Positions 1 to 8,568 are shown, counted from the stretch's first letter. The stretch is 64,000 nucleotides of DNA from Bifidobacterium subtile (GCF_000741775.1 NZ_JGZR01000002.1:62001-126000); one strand, 5' to 3'. Program-made: numbers and translations. The notes: generated by a model from the sequence alone, not told the origin.

Positions 1-837
1 GCTGCCGTTGCCGTTCGCGCTGGCGCCGGCGGCGTCGCGACGCTGCGCGGCAAGACGCTGCAGATTCGCCAGCGATTGCGCGACGCTGTGGGATTCGCCC
101 ACCACCGGTCGGGTGGCCTCCACGCGTTCGACGCGCAGCAGATTGCCTTGCGCGAAATCGACGAGGCGCGAGGTTCCCATGGACAGGATCCCTGCAGCGC
201 GATCCACACCCGCTCCCAGACCGCTTACTCCCATCGCACGGACGTTGACATGGTTGCTTGCCGCGCGCAGTGCGCCTTCTTGGGCCCATGCGGTGCTGGA
301 CAGTGCGCCTAGGGGATTGAAACGACGTTCTCCGACCGAGCTGGCTATGGCGCCGCCTGTGGCCAGCGCGAGGAACCCTGCGGCGGTTTGCCAAGGTAAT
401 ATCGTGCCGGAGCCTTCCATCAGCGAGTTCATCGCGCCGCGGGTGGCATGCTCCGCCTGCGAGTAGAGCGAATGGGCCCGGACCAGCAGACTGGCCATGG
501 CGCTGAGACCCTGGCTGAGCGTCTGGCATTGGACTGCGGCATTGTCGCAGCCTTCGATAAGCGCATGGTAAGGCAGGCTTTCATGATCAATGCCGATGCC
601 GAAATCAGCCGCGTCCGAGCCAGCCGCCAGTCCTGACGCGCCGCTGCCGGTCAGCTGGCAGATGCCGCTGGCGCGGTAATTGCCCAGTTGCAGCGCCGCA
701 GCGGACCAGGCTGTGGCTTGTCCGGACAGCTGCGACGCGGCATCGTCCAAAACCTGTGCGATGCCGGCGTATTCCTCCCGTGCCGCCGCTGTGTAGCTTT
801 TCCCGCCGCCGATGGAGGAGGTGACGCGCCATTTCAT
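1..837 (-). CDS. Ala-rich helical protein, 3' end outside window (partial)
   Basis: The reading frame starts with ATG at 837 and is still open at base 1, giving at least 279 residues. The protein is rich in Ala, Gly, Ser and Gln, without a clear signal peptide. A hydrophobic stretch around residues 120-145 contains an ILPWQTAAGFLALATGG run. Its start overlaps the stop of the upstream gene (ATGA at 834-837), so the two are probably translationally coupled. The composition resembles the long helical proteins that accompany WXG100 secretion substrates, but I do not recognise a named family and the C-terminus is not visible. The function is unknown; the link to the upstream MoxR/vWA genes is from position only. 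Confidence 0.6.
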   Translation of the reverse strand, partial: MKWRVTSSIGGGKSYTAAAREEYAGIAQVLDDAASQLSGQATAWSAAALQLGNYRASGICQLTGSGASGLAAGSDAADFGIGIDHESLPYHALIEGCDNAAVQCQTLSQGLSAMASLLVRAHSLYSQAEHATRGAMNSLMEGSGTILPWQTAAGFLALATGGAIASSVGERRFNPLGALSSTAWAQEGALRAASNHVNVRAMGVSGLGAGVDRAAGILSMGTSRLVDFAQGNLLRVERVEATRPVVGESHSVAQSLANLQRLAAQRRDAAGASANGNGS

Positions 838-1178
838 GATGCGCCGTCCTGCCAGAGCATCGTCTGCATCGCGCCGATATCCTCATCCGTTCGCACGGAT
901 GAGGCGGCGTCGGCGTTCATGCGTGCGTGGAAGTATTCGGCGGCCTTGCCTTCCCATTCAATTGTCGCGGATCGGGTGATCGCGGCTCGCGCGTAATCCG
1001 TTGCTTCGAGCGTGGAGCGCGCCAGCGAAGCGATGAGGTCACGGCTTGAGGCGACGGCATTATGGCATGGGCATGAGCCCGTGCCGAGCGGTCGCTGGGC
1101 TAGCCCAGGCAGAACAGGAACCTCGCCCCGCGCCTCTGCCAAAGACGCGGGGCGGCTGATATCGGCGGTGTAGTGCAT
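834..1178 (-). CDS. small WXG100-like helical protein
   Basis: This is a 114-residue protein with no signal peptide. The second half (about residues 48-100) is helical, with a central TIEWEGKAAEYF stretch that recalls the WxG turn of ESAT-6/WXG100 proteins, although here it is W-E-G. That resemblance is inference. The stop overlaps the ATG of the following gene (834-837). It is separated from the vWA operon by 131 bases that hold a 9-bp inverted repeat (1260-1268 with 1300-1308), so it may be transcribed with that operon or separately. There is no other ATG in the frame before residue 89, which supports the start. The N-terminal 40 residues are Pro/Gly-rich and may be disordered. Confidence 0.55.
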   Translation of the reverse strand: MHYTADISRPASLAEARGEVPVLPGLAQRPLGTGSCPCHNAVASSRDLIASLARSTLEATDYARAAITRSATIEWEGKAAEYFHARMNADAASSVRTDEDIGAMQTMLWQDGAS

Positions 1179-1309
1179 ACCGTCATTGAACGCGATGCCT
1201 CATCATGCCGGCAAGCGGTGCAGGGGCATGTGGTCGAACGCCCGCAGTTATCCACATTTCGGCGTGTCGTCGGGAAGGCATTGGCGATGAGGCGCAAAAG
1301 ACACGCCGA

Positions 1310-1939
1310 TCACCAAGGTTTGACGGCGGAATTCCCATTGTCGGTGCCTGCGGCGTCCCCGGAATCCGATTGCGCGTCGTCAGGGGAAGGCGACTGCTGA
1401 TTCGCCTTGAGCAGATCATTGAGCTTGTCGCGCTGCTCTTGGCTCAGACCATCGCTCTGCTGGCCGTTCTCCAGCGTGCCCTTGCCGGCGGTGCCGGAGG
1501 AGCTCGCCTGCCCTGTCTGCTGTTTGGTGATTTCCTGGCTCGTGCGTGTGGTCAGGGTTTTGGAGACTTGGGAATTGGCGTGAATCGACGTTTTGACCTG
1601 CGGCAGCAGCAGGAAGCCGAACGCTCCGGCTTCGTCGAACTGCTCGTCGGTCTGCTGCTGACGGGTTTTCAGATCATCGAGATCGGCATTGGGGGAGGCT
1701 GCCGACTTGAGATTCGAAGTAAGGGACCGCGTCGCCTGATTATAGGAGTGGATGGCGGCTATATTGAATCCGCATACCGTTGCCACGGCGGTGAGCAGCG
1801 CCGCTACGGCGATCAACGCCACGCGCGTCGGGCGCGATGCGCGGGTCCTGCGGATCGCGCCCGTCCTGTGACGAGTGCCTTTGCGGAGATTCCCGGGGCC
1901 TCGATCCGCATTGTTCCGGATTTTCGCATTCCGCGTCAT
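1310..1939 (-). CDS. single-pass membrane protein, Gln/Ser-rich exterior
   Basis: The protein has 209 residues. A basic N-terminus (many Arg/Lys/Thr, residues 1-40) is followed by one membrane segment (about 42-65, VALIAVAALLTAVATVCGF). An extracytoplasmic part, probably coiled, contains a DDLKTRQQQTDEQFDEAG region and ends in a Ser/Gln/Asp-rich low-complexity tail. The start at 1939 is preceded by AGGAGG at 7 bases and overlaps the TGA of the upstream vWA gene; a longer in-frame extension to 2017 lacks a ribosome binding site. It looks like the bifidobacterial DUF6466-type protein found behind MoxR/vWA genes, from memory of the family and not verified here. It is likely to sit in the membrane with the vWA proteins. 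Function unknown. Confidence 0.7.
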   Translation of the reverse strand: MTRNAKIRNNADRGPGNLRKGTRHRTGAIRRTRASRPTRVALIAVAALLTAVATVCGFNIAAIHSYNQATRSLTSNLKSAASPNADLDDLKTRQQQTDEQFDEAGAFGFLLLPQVKTSIHANSQVSKTLTTRTSQEITKQQTGQASSSGTAGKGTLENGQQSDGLSQEQRDKLNDLLKANQQSPSPDDAQSDSGDAAGTDNGNSAVKPW

Positions 1940-2961
1940 AGCGACCTCCTTGACATGACGATCCATGCGCCCAGCTCCCATGTGAGCAGCGCCGCCGCGG
2001 CGATGGCGAACGGCCATACGATCGGCGTGACGCGTTCGCGCCGCTTCGCGTCATCGCTCACCCTCCAGCGTCGGGAGACCTTGTCGGAGACGTGGCTCGC
2101 GACGCTCTGACCTTGGCTCAGAATGACGCTGCGCCCGCTCAACTCGTCGGCGATATCCTTGAGGTTCTTCTCGTTCATTGCCGAGATGCCGGGCTGGCCG
2201 GTGCTCGGATCCATCACCCACTGCGACTGCTCATGGGATGCGCCCGGCGTCGTGCCGGTCTGCGGTATCTTGCCGCCTTGCGTCGATCCTACTCCCACGG
2301 TGAAGGCGTCGTCGAAGTACTGGCGCAGCGAGGAGTAAGTGCGCCGGGCCTTCGTCGAGGTCTGCTCGCCATCGGTGATGAGATAGAGCACGATGGCGTC
2401 CTGCGGATGCTCGGCGCGTATGGATTTCGCAGTGAGCAGCAGCTGGTCGATTGGCGCGTCGAGCCGAGAGCCGGTGGAGAGCGACGTCGGCTCCACGGAC
2501 AGCGTGTCCGCCCAGCTGCGGATCGCCAGCGTGTCAGGGGTCAGCGGAACATCCAATGTGCCGCTGACCCCGAAGCGCAGCGCCGCGAAGCTTGAATTCG
2601 GGTAGGCCGCCGCAATCCCGTCGACCGCCTGTTTGGCCGCATCGATTCTCGATATGCCGCCTGCGGATTCGTATCCGGCGTCCTCGACGGCCATCGAGCC
2701 GGTGACGTCGACGGCGAGCACCACATCGGTCGTGTTCACCGCGCGCAAGGCAGTGGGCGCCGCAATGCTGGGGGTCAGCGCCATGACGGCGACCAGCAGG
2801 CACAAAACCGTCCGGCGAATGCAGGCGGCAAGGGTCTCGTCGCTGCGTAAGCGATGCTTCACATGCATGACCGCAGTCAGCACGGCGAGCACGGCCATCG
2901 CGACTGCTATGGCCGCTCCGAGCGGCCATCCCAATGCGGGGGAGAGAGTCAGTCCATTCAT
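1936..2961 (-). CDS. membrane-anchored von Willebrand factor A protein (second)
   Basis: The protein has 341 residues: an N-terminal membrane segment (about 12-35), a second hydrophobic segment (about 50-70, TVLCLLVAVMALTPSIAAP), a vWA domain from about residue 80, and a C-terminal membrane helix ending in a short cytoplasmic tail (IVWPFAIAAAALLTWELGAW). The metal-ion adhesion site reads DVTGSM, so Thr replaces the first Ser of the usual DxSxS. A second metal-site motif, ITDGEQ, follows about 140 residues later. The start at 2961 is chosen because it overlaps the TGA of the upstream vWA gene (2958-2961). Such tandem vWA proteins accompany MoxR ATPases and DUF58 proteins and are thought to form a metal-dependent chaperone or assembly system. 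The substrate is not known. Confidence 0.85.
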   Translation of the reverse strand: MNGLTLSPALGWPLGAAIAVAMAVLAVLTAVMHVKHRLRSDETLAACIRRTVLCLLVAVMALTPSIAAPTALRAVNTTDVVLAVDVTGSMAVEDAGYESAGGISRIDAAKQAVDGIAAAYPNSSFAALRFGVSGTLDVPLTPDTLAIRSWADTLSVEPTSLSTGSRLDAPIDQLLLTAKSIRAEHPQDAIVLYLITDGEQTSTKARRTYSSLRQYFDDAFTVGVGSTQGGKIPQTGTTPGASHEQSQWVMDPSTGQPGISAMNEKNLKDIADELSGRSVILSQGQSVASHVSDKVSRRWRVSDDAKRRERVTPIVWPFAIAAAALLTWELGAWIVMSRRSL

Positions 2962-4025
2962 CGTCGCAGCCTCCAGGCGAGTGCGAGCCACGCGGCGAGC
3001 AGCACCGCCAGCGCCAGCGTCCACCATCCGGGCGCGTCGATTATCGCGGCGCGTGAATTGACGTGGTCCGCAGCATCCTTGCGCCGTTCGATGTCGCGCA
3101 CCAGATCGTTCACCGAGGAGCCGTCCCGCTGCGTGATGAACGTGCCGCCATGCGATTCGATCAGCGATTTCATCTGTACGGCCGATTCGTCCTGCTCGCT
3201 CGCTTTGGGGCCTGCATACAGGCCATCCACGCCTATCTGCGCCTTTGCGGTCAGATCGAGCGCCTCGCCGAGCGTGTAGGTGGGTTTGCCGGAGACCACG
3301 TTATCGGTGGCCAGCACAATGGACGAGGCGCGGGCGCGCCGCGCATCGTGCGCCGGCTTGGAACCATAGGCGAAGCCGGGAAGCATCGCGGCGCAGCTCA
3401 CGACGCCGTCGCCGATCAGCGAGGTCTCATCGGTGCGGTTCTGCGTGCCCTCAAGCCAATCGGCTATCTTCTGGTAGTCGGAATCGCTCATATGGTCGAT
3501 ATCGCTTTGCGTTTCGACTCCTTTGAGAATCGCGCCGGCCGTCTTGAGCTGCTTGGCGACCAAGGCATAGTCATCGGTCAGCGGAAACACCGTGCGGGAG
3601 GTCGAATTGAAGATGCTCAGGCCGATGCGCTCGCCTTGGAAGCTGGAGACCAGCGACAGGTATGTGGCGATCACTTCGCGATCATAGGGAAGCGTCGAGC
3701 CTGAGACGTCGAGGCAGAGCACGATATCCCTGCTGCCGGCGCGTTCCTCGCCTTGGTCGACTTGTGCGGGACGAGCCACCAGCGCAATCGATATGATCAG
3801 CGCCGCAACCAGCGCCGCGCCGGCCAGCCGTCCCAGCGTGCGCCACTGCCGCAGCAGCTGCGAGGCATGCTCGCCGCCCAGGGCGTCGTCAAGGTCGAAG
3901 ACCTGAGCGGCGCCAGCGGTGTCGCGCCGGCGTGAGCCGCCGAAGGCGGCGGCGATTATGATAACGGCCAGCACTATGGGCAGTGCGATCAGCGCGGCTA
4001 GCGGCCATTGCCATGACAGCATCAT
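2958..4025 (-). CDS. membrane-anchored von Willebrand factor A protein (first)
   Basis: The protein has 355 residues with a BatA-like layout: an N-terminal membrane helix (about 8-30), a second one (about 68-86), a vWA domain from about residue 97 to 310, and a C-terminal membrane helix ending in LALAWRLRR. The metal-ion site is the canonical DVSGS in CLDVSGSTLPYD, unlike the DVTGS of the following paralogue. The start at 4025 shares TGATG with the stop of the upstream small gene. A 33-base longer in-frame start exists but has no better ribosome binding site. It is likely to work with the MoxR ATPase encoded at the head of the operon. It is one of two diverged vWA paralogues in tandem, as in many actinobacterial moxR clusters. 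Confidence 0.87.
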   Translation of the reverse strand: MMLSWQWPLAALIALPIVLAVIIIAAAFGGSRRRDTAGAAQVFDLDDALGGEHASQLLRQWRTLGRLAGAALVAALIISIALVARPAQVDQGEERAGSRDIVLCLDVSGSTLPYDREVIATYLSLVSSFQGERIGLSIFNSTSRTVFPLTDDYALVAKQLKTAGAILKGVETQSDIDHMSDSDYQKIADWLEGTQNRTDETSLIGDGVVSCAAMLPGFAYGSKPAHDARRARASSIVLATDNVVSGKPTYTLGEALDLTAKAQIGVDGLYAGPKASEQDESAVQMKSLIESHGGTFITQRDGSSVNDLVRDIERRKDAADHVNSRAAIIDAPGWWTLALAVLLAAWLALAWRLRR

Positions 4026-4552
4026 CAGCGCCACCTCTCCACGAGCCGGGACACCCATGCGCAGGCCTGCTCCACCGAAGTGTCACGCGCCTGGGCGTTG
4101 AGCGCGTCGTCGGCGAACTGGGGCGGGTAGAGCGCGGCGATGGTCTGCCGCAAGAGATCCAGCCCTCGGCGATTCATGTCGGTGCGCGTGCCCCGGTTCA
4201 GATCGAGCAGGGTCTGCGTGCTCATGTCCGAGCCGCTGGCCGTCGAAGCGTAATCCCGCGCGATTCGTGCCAGTTCGTCGAAGGACTCGTCGCGGGCGAG
4301 TTCACCGCGCTGGTGGCGGGCAAGCACCTCGTTGATTCTGCCGTGCCACACGGATTTGCCGCTGGCTGGGCTATGCGCCCCCAATGTCCTGGCCTGTTTT
4401 TCGACGCGCCGGGGGCGGGAGAGCAGCACGGCCAGCACGATCGCGACGATGGCGAGCGCAAGGCTTGCAGCCAGCACGATGAGCAGCGGCCCATACAACG
4501 GCAGCTGCTCCAAGGGCTTCAGGTCCTCATGATTCAGGGCGTTGAGCCTCAT
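4025..4552 (-). CDS. small membrane protein of MoxR/vWA cluster (DUF4381-like)
   Basis: The protein has 175 residues. One membrane helix lies at about residues 20-46 (GPLLIVLAASLALAIVAIVL), followed by a cytoplasmic domain of about 125 residues ending in ACAWVSRLVERWR. The position between the DUF58 and first vWA genes, the size and the Pro/Leu-rich pre-membrane segment fit the small DUF4381-type proteins of MoxR clusters. I assign this on context more than on motif. The start shares TAATG (4550-4554) with the DUF58 stop, and the stop shares TGATG with the vWA start, so it is embedded in a chain of coupled genes. Confidence 0.7.
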   Translation of the reverse strand: MRLNALNHEDLKPLEQLPLYGPLLIVLAASLALAIVAIVLAVLLSRPRRVEKQARTLGAHSPASGKSVWHGRINEVLARHQRGELARDESFDELARIARDYASTASGSDMSTQTLLDLNRGTRTDMNRRGLDLLRQTIAALYPPQFADDALNAQARDTSVEQACAWVSRLVERWR

Positions 4553-5670
4553 TATCCCTGCACCTCCGGCACCGTGCGCATCTCCGGCAGACCGGCGCGT
4601 ATGCCAGCATGCGCGCCGGCTGCGAGCTGGCCGGCGGCGGGGCGCATCAGCGCGAACGAGACCATGGAGACGAAGCGGGAGAACATCGCCTCGCTGGAGC
4701 CGGCGCGTATCAGCTTCGAGCCGCAGATCGCCAGCTCATGCTCCAGCGCGGCGGCCAGAAACTCGCGGTGCGTTCTGACCTCCTGCGCGGCCTTCGCGTC
4801 GCGCACGAACGCTGGTACGCGGCGGCGCGAAACGCCGTCGACGACCTGATCGCACGCTTCGACGTCGAAAGGATTGAGGGTCGCCACGTCGATGAGCACC
4901 AGCGGATGGGTGCGGGCTATGGTGCGAATCGTGCGCAGATGGCGTTCGCGCAGCGCATGCTCGTCGGTGGCCAGCACGATCAGCGCCTCGCGGTCCTTGA
5001 TGCGCCGGGCATAGCTCAGCAGCGCATCGATGTTGCGCGCCTGACGCCACTCGCGTTCAAGCGCGGCATCAAGCGTACGCTCGAATTGCGCGAACCCTCC
5101 ATGGAAGGGCACCCGGGTGATCGACGCCGCGTCACCGAATACCACAGAGACATCGTCCGAGCGTTTCAGGCTCAGCCCGGCGAACATGCATAGGGCATTG
5201 GCGGCGACCTGATGGGCCATTTCCCCTGAAGGACAGGTGCCGCACATCTCGCGTCCGACATCGAGCAGCAGCCATGTGCGCGAGGTGACCAGCCGCTCGC
5301 GCTGCACGACCATGGGCCGGCCCGCGCGAGCGCTCGTTTTCCAATCGATGAGCCGCGCCTCGTCCTCGAAGGTGTAGGAGCGGATATCCATCACGTCGTC
5401 GCTGCCGAAGCGTCGGCGCGAGGTATGCTCGCCTTCCACGACGCCCAAGGCCTTGCGCACAGTCGGCAGCGTGAGCGAGCCCGCGAGCGCCTCAATGCGC
5501 CGACGGGTCGAGACACTCGCGGGCGACTGCGCCCCATTATGCCGCGCCGCGCCGCTCACTGTCCCGTCGTGCGGAGCGCTGCTGGTTTCCGCCTCGCCGA
5601 TTCGCGCCCTGCCGGTCCGTATCTGAGCCGTGCCGGCACGCGCCCTGCCGATTCGTGTCCCAAAACTCAT
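4552..5670 (-). CDS. DUF58 protein of MoxR cluster
   Basis: The protein has 372 residues. The signature of DUF58 proteins is clear in the middle: DVMDIRSYTFEDEARLIDWK, followed by TSARAGRPMVVQRE. After it comes a vWA-like fold with WLLLDVGREM and IVLATDEHAL. The N-terminal 70 residues are low-complexity (Arg/Ala/Gly/Ser) and probably disordered. There are no membrane segments, unlike many DUF58 proteins, so it is expected to be cytosolic. The start at 5670 overlaps the MoxR stop (ATGA, 5667-5670). The same frame stays open upstream through the MoxR gene, but that is a shadow frame. The usual partner is the MoxR AAA+ ATPase, which is encoded just upstream. Confidence 0.87.
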   Translation of the reverse strand: MSFGTRIGRARAGTAQIRTGRARIGEAETSSAPHDGTVSGAARHNGAQSPASVSTRRRIEALAGSLTLPTVRKALGVVEGEHTSRRRFGSDDVMDIRSYTFEDEARLIDWKTSARAGRPMVVQRERLVTSRTWLLLDVGREMCGTCPSGEMAHQVAANALCMFAGLSLKRSDDVSVVFGDAASITRVPFHGGFAQFERTLDAALEREWRQARNIDALLSYARRIKDREALIVLATDEHALRERHLRTIRTIARTHPLVLIDVATLNPFDVEACDQVVDGVSRRRVPAFVRDAKAAQEVRTHREFLAAALEHELAICGSKLIRAGSSEAMFSRFVSMVSFALMRPAAGQLAAGAHAGIRAGLPEMRTVPEVQG

Positions 5671-6734
5671 GGGACCGGCACTGCTTCCAGCACCGAATCG
5701 ACGACCTGATCGGCCGACACGCCATCGGCCATCGCCTCGAAGGTCAGCACGATGCGATGGCGCAGCACTTCGTGCACGAATGATTTGATGTCTTCGGGTA
5801 TGACATAGTCGCGCCCTGCCAGCAGCGCGTTCGCCTGGCCAATGCGCACCAGGGCGATCGAGGCTCGGGGGCTGGCTCCCAGCCGCACCAACGCGGACAG
5901 ATCGCGCAGCGGGTGGGTGCCGGCGCCGCGCGAAGTCGCGGCGAGATCGACCGCGTAGCGCAGACACGAGTCCGAAACATGCACCCGACGCGCGCAGGAG
6001 CGCAGAAACTCCACGTCCTGGATGGAGAGCGCATCTCGGTTCAGCGTCAGCGGGTCGAAGGTATCGGAGCCGCGGCGAGTGAGCATTTCCAGCATGCGCT
6101 CCTCCTCGTCGGCAGTGGGGTAGGTCATGACGGCCTTCATCATGAAACGGTCCATCTGCGCTTCGGGAAGGTTGAAGGTGCCTTCCTCCTCGATCGGATT
6201 CTGCGTGGCGATCACCATGAACGGCTTTGGCAGCGCGATGCGCTCGCCTCCGATGGTCGTAGCGCCTTCGGCCATCGCCTCGAGCATCGCGGACTGGGTT
6301 TTCGCGTTTGAACGGTTGATCTCGTCCAGCAGCACGAAATTGGCATGAATAGGGCCGATCTGTGTGCTGAAGCGCTGCGTGGAGAAGTCGAAGACCTGCG
6401 TGCCGACCAGATCGGAGGGCATGAGATCTGGGGTGCATTGCACGCGTTTGAAGGTGCCGGACACCGAAGTGGCCAGAGTCTGCGCGGCCGTCGTCTTGGC
6501 CAGCCCGGGCACCGATTCGATCAGGATGTGGCCGCCGGCGGCCAGCGTGACGATCAGGGATTCGCGCAGGGTCTCCTGGCCGACGAGGGTCTGGGCGAAG
6601 CGTGAGCGAAGGCGGTCCGCCAGCACGTGCGCACGACTGAGGTCTTCGGCGGCAAGCGGATGGCCTCCTCGGGGATTCGCCGGCGCAAGGCTGGGCTGTT
6701 CGGGCATATGCGGTGGGGTGGGGATTAACGGCAT
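5667..6734 (-). CDS. MoxR-family AAA+ ATPase
   Basis: The protein has 355 residues. Walker A is GHILIESVPGLAKTTAAQTL, of the GxPGxAKT type seen in MoxR proteins. Walker B is FVLLDEINRSNAKTQSAML, sensor 1 is MVIATQNPIEEEGTFNLPEA, and an arginine-finger region, QMDRFMMK, follows. The C-terminal lid domain carries the usual DIKSFVHEVLRHRIVLTFEA stretch. It heads a run of six tightly overlapping minus-strand genes (DUF58, a small membrane protein, two vWA proteins and a single-TM protein) and is expected to remodel or insert metal into a client through the vWA partners. On the minus strand a TTGACA lies at 6774-6769, but I see no well-spaced -10, so the promoter is uncertain. Confidence 0.93.
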   Translation of the reverse strand: MPLIPTPPHMPEQPSLAPANPRGGHPLAAEDLSRAHVLADRLRSRFAQTLVGQETLRESLIVTLAAGGHILIESVPGLAKTTAAQTLATSVSGTFKRVQCTPDLMPSDLVGTQVFDFSTQRFSTQIGPIHANFVLLDEINRSNAKTQSAMLEAMAEGATTIGGERIALPKPFMVIATQNPIEEEGTFNLPEAQMDRFMMKAVMTYPTADEEERMLEMLTRRGSDTFDPLTLNRDALSIQDVEFLRSCARRVHVSDSCLRYAVDLAATSRGAGTHPLRDLSALVRLGASPRASIALVRIGQANALLAGRDYVIPEDIKSFVHEVLRHRIVLTFEAMADGVSADQVVDSVLEAVPVP

Positions 6735-6793
6735 TATTTCACTCTATCCGGCGTTCGGTTGCGATTATTGTCAAGCATTACGGTTGTCTTGGG

Positions 6794-6813
6794 CAATACA
6801 GTCTCAAGTATTG
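6794..6813. promoter_or_regulatory. 20-bp inverted repeat, candidate operator
   Basis: CAATAC and GTATTG are perfect inverted arms separated by 8 bases, in the 85-bp gap between ung and the MoxR operon, about 60-80 bases upstream of the moxR start. The spacing and symmetry fit a dimeric repressor site for the MoxR operon, but a weak terminator for ung is equally possible. No known consensus is matched. Confidence 0.25.
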
Positions 6814-6819
6814 TAGCGG

Positions 6820-7542
6820 CTATGGGCGAGAGGGGGCTGCGGGCAGCGACCAGTCGACGGCCGTGGATCCCATCGATGTCAGCGCCTGGTTGGCCTTGGA
6901 GAAGGGGTGTGAGCCGAAGAATCCGCGCGAGGCGGACAGCGGGCTGGGGTGCGGCGACTTGATGACGACAGCGTTGGTGAGCAGCGGTTCCAGGCTTTGC
7001 GCATTGCGCCCCCACAGAATCGCCACAAGCGGCTTCGCTCTGCCCTGATCGTCCGTTCTGGCGTTCAGCGCCCGTATGGCCTGGTCGGTGACGATCTCCC
7101 ACCCCTTGCCTTGGTGGCTGTTGGGGCGGCCCGCCTGGACGGTGAGGCATCGATTGAGCAGCATCACGCCTTGGCGCGTCCACGGCGTCAGATCTCCGTT
7201 GGCCGGCATCGGCAGGCCCAGATCGTCGCCAAGCTCCTTATATATATTGATCAGGCTTTTGGGCAGCGGCCGCACCTCAGGCGCGACGCTGAAGCTCAGG
7301 CCCACCGGATGCCCCGGAGTGGGGTAGGGGTCCTGGCCCACGATGAGCACCTTGATGCTGTCGAAGGGGATGGTGAAGGCGTGAAGAATGTTTCTGCTCG
7401 CCGGGAGATAGCGATGCCCCTGGGCGAGTTCGCCGCGCAGGAAATCCCCCATGCGGTGGACCTCGGGCTCGACGTCGGCCAGTGCCGACGCCCATCCCGG
7501 GTCGATGATCTCGGACAGCGGCTTGACATGCGTATGGGTCAT
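6820..7542 (-). CDS. ung: uracil-DNA glycosylase, family 1
   Basis: The protein has 240 residues and removes uracil from DNA to start base-excision repair. The water-activating motif [16 protein letters not shown], the uracil-recognition region [11 protein letters not shown] with NSHQGKGWE, and the minor-groove leucine loop [20 protein letters not shown] are all present, so the enzyme should be active. The start at 7542 (MTHTHVKPL) is chosen over a 12-residue longer version because homologues begin near here. It is divergent from the LytR_C gene at 7711. Length is typical of the family. Confidence 0.95.
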   Translation of the reverse strand: MTHTHVKPLSEIIDPGWASALADVEPEVHRMGDFLRGELAQGHRYLPASRNILHAFTIPFDSIKVLIVGQDPYPTPGHPVGLSFSVAPEVRPLPKSLINIYKELGDDLGLPMPANGDLTPWTRQGVMLLNRCLTVQAGRPNSHQGKGWEIVTDQAIRALNARTDDQGRAKPLVAILWGRNAQSLEPLLTNAVVIKSPHPSPLSASRGFFGSHPFSKANQALTSMGSTAVDWSLPAAPSRP

Positions 7543-7710
7543 GGACTCCACTGTAGTAGCGGCGCATGAGTTGTGCATGCCGCATTTGCGCGGCGCCGTG
7601 ATTCGCGCCGAATGCGGTTCGGCCTTCGGGTCGCGTTACACTCGGTGTGATATCGCACGCAGCATGATAGGTGCATGCTGGTGCAGCGGCTGCAAGGAAA
7701 GGGACGTGGT

Positions 7711-8343
7711 ATGGCGCGCAAGGAAGAGAACGCGGCGGATTCCTACGAGAAGGATGCATTCGATACGCCCCCGGCAGGGCCGGTCGGCGTGCATCGTGGC
7801 AAGCAGGCCTTCTCGCGCCGCGCGATGCCATTCGTCGTGGTCGTCGTCATCGCCGCGCTGGCGGGTCTGCTCGTATGGGGGATCTATTCCGGTGAAATCG
7901 CCAAGATCCACATGCCTTGGCAGTCGGCGGCCACGTCGTCGCAGCCGGCGAGCACGCCGGGCAAGTCGTCTGCGACGGCCGCGCCTTCCGATTCCCAGTC
8001 GCAGACGGCGTCGCAAAGCCCCAGTGATCAGCCGTCGCAGCCGGCTCAGACCTCGCAGCCGGCTCCTCAGCAGACCGTCAACAAGGCCGCGGCCGTGCAG
8101 GTGCTCAATGCCACTGGAGTCACAGGATATGCCGCGCAGAAGGCCGCCGTGCTGACGCAGAACGGCTACACCAGCGTGACCGCCGCGAATTCCACCGGCC
8201 AGATTCCGGCCGCTTCGGTGGTGTGGTACCAGAACGAGACCGATCAGACGACGGCGCAGGACGTGGCCAACGCCCTGGGCATCGCCAACGTCGAGCAGTC
8301 GCAGCAGATCGGCACGCCGATTGTCGTGGTGCTGCTGAACTAG
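7711..8343 (+). CDS. membrane-anchored LytR C-terminal-domain protein
   Basis: The protein has 210 residues: an acidic cytoplasmic N-terminus, one membrane helix at about residues 40-60 (MPFVVVVVIAALAGLLVWGI), a Ser/Gln/Pro-rich linker (about 75-125), and a LytR_C domain at the C-terminus (AVQVLNATGVTGYAAQKAA to the end). LytR_C domains occur at the end of LytR-CpsA-Psr ligases and alone on membrane proteins such as this; the isolated domain is thought to sit at the cell wall. The start is preceded by AAGGAAAGGG. It stands alone ahead of cspA. No catalytic LCP domain is present, so it is not itself a ligase. Confidence 0.85.
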   Translation: MARKEENAADSYEKDAFDTPPAGPVGVHRGKQAFSRRAMPFVVVVVIAALAGLLVWGIYSGEIAKIHMPWQSAATSSQPASTPGKSSATAAPSDSQSQTASQSPSDQPSQPAQTSQPAPQQTVNKAAAVQVLNATGVTGYAAQKAAVLTQNGYTSVTAANSTGQIPAASVVWYQNETDQTTAQDVANALGIANVEQSQQIGTPIVVVLLN

Positions 8344-8478
8344 GCGCGGACGGCGCAGGCCGCCGCACGGTCCGATGTCGCATGACGGCCCGCTTATGCG
8401 GTTTGCGCGGCTTGGTCCTTTGACGCCTTGCCCTGATGCTTCGGCGAGCCGCTCGGCGTTTCTGACGTGGCCAAACGT

Positions 8479-8568
8479 TACAATGATTTTCAGCTGCGAG
8501 GTGGGAGGCCCGGAATCAACCGGACTTTCTGTATGTATTCGCGGCTACTCGAACGAGAGATGATAATT
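8479..8568 (+). promoter_or_regulatory. cspA promoter -10 and 5' leader
   Basis: TACAAT at 8479-8484 is a good -10 box about 85 bases before the cold-shock gene. The resulting leader of roughly 75-80 nt is longer than for neighbouring genes, as is usual for cold-shock mRNAs whose leaders refold with temperature. The -35 region is poor. The rest of the 8344-8568 gap holds only GC-rich sequence with no other feature seen. Confidence 0.45.

Noticed and set aside
1248..1256. Exact DnaA box TTATCCACA, with a second one near 59811
   Set aside because: Single 9-mers 58 kb apart, not clustered and without dnaA, dnaN or an AT-rich unwinding region nearby; two matches in 64 kb are not far from chance.
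4552..6438. Longer version of the DUF58 protein reading back through moxR
   Set aside because: The upstream part overlaps MoxR in another frame and has no DUF58 similarity; the ATG at 5670 overlapping the MoxR stop is the natural start.
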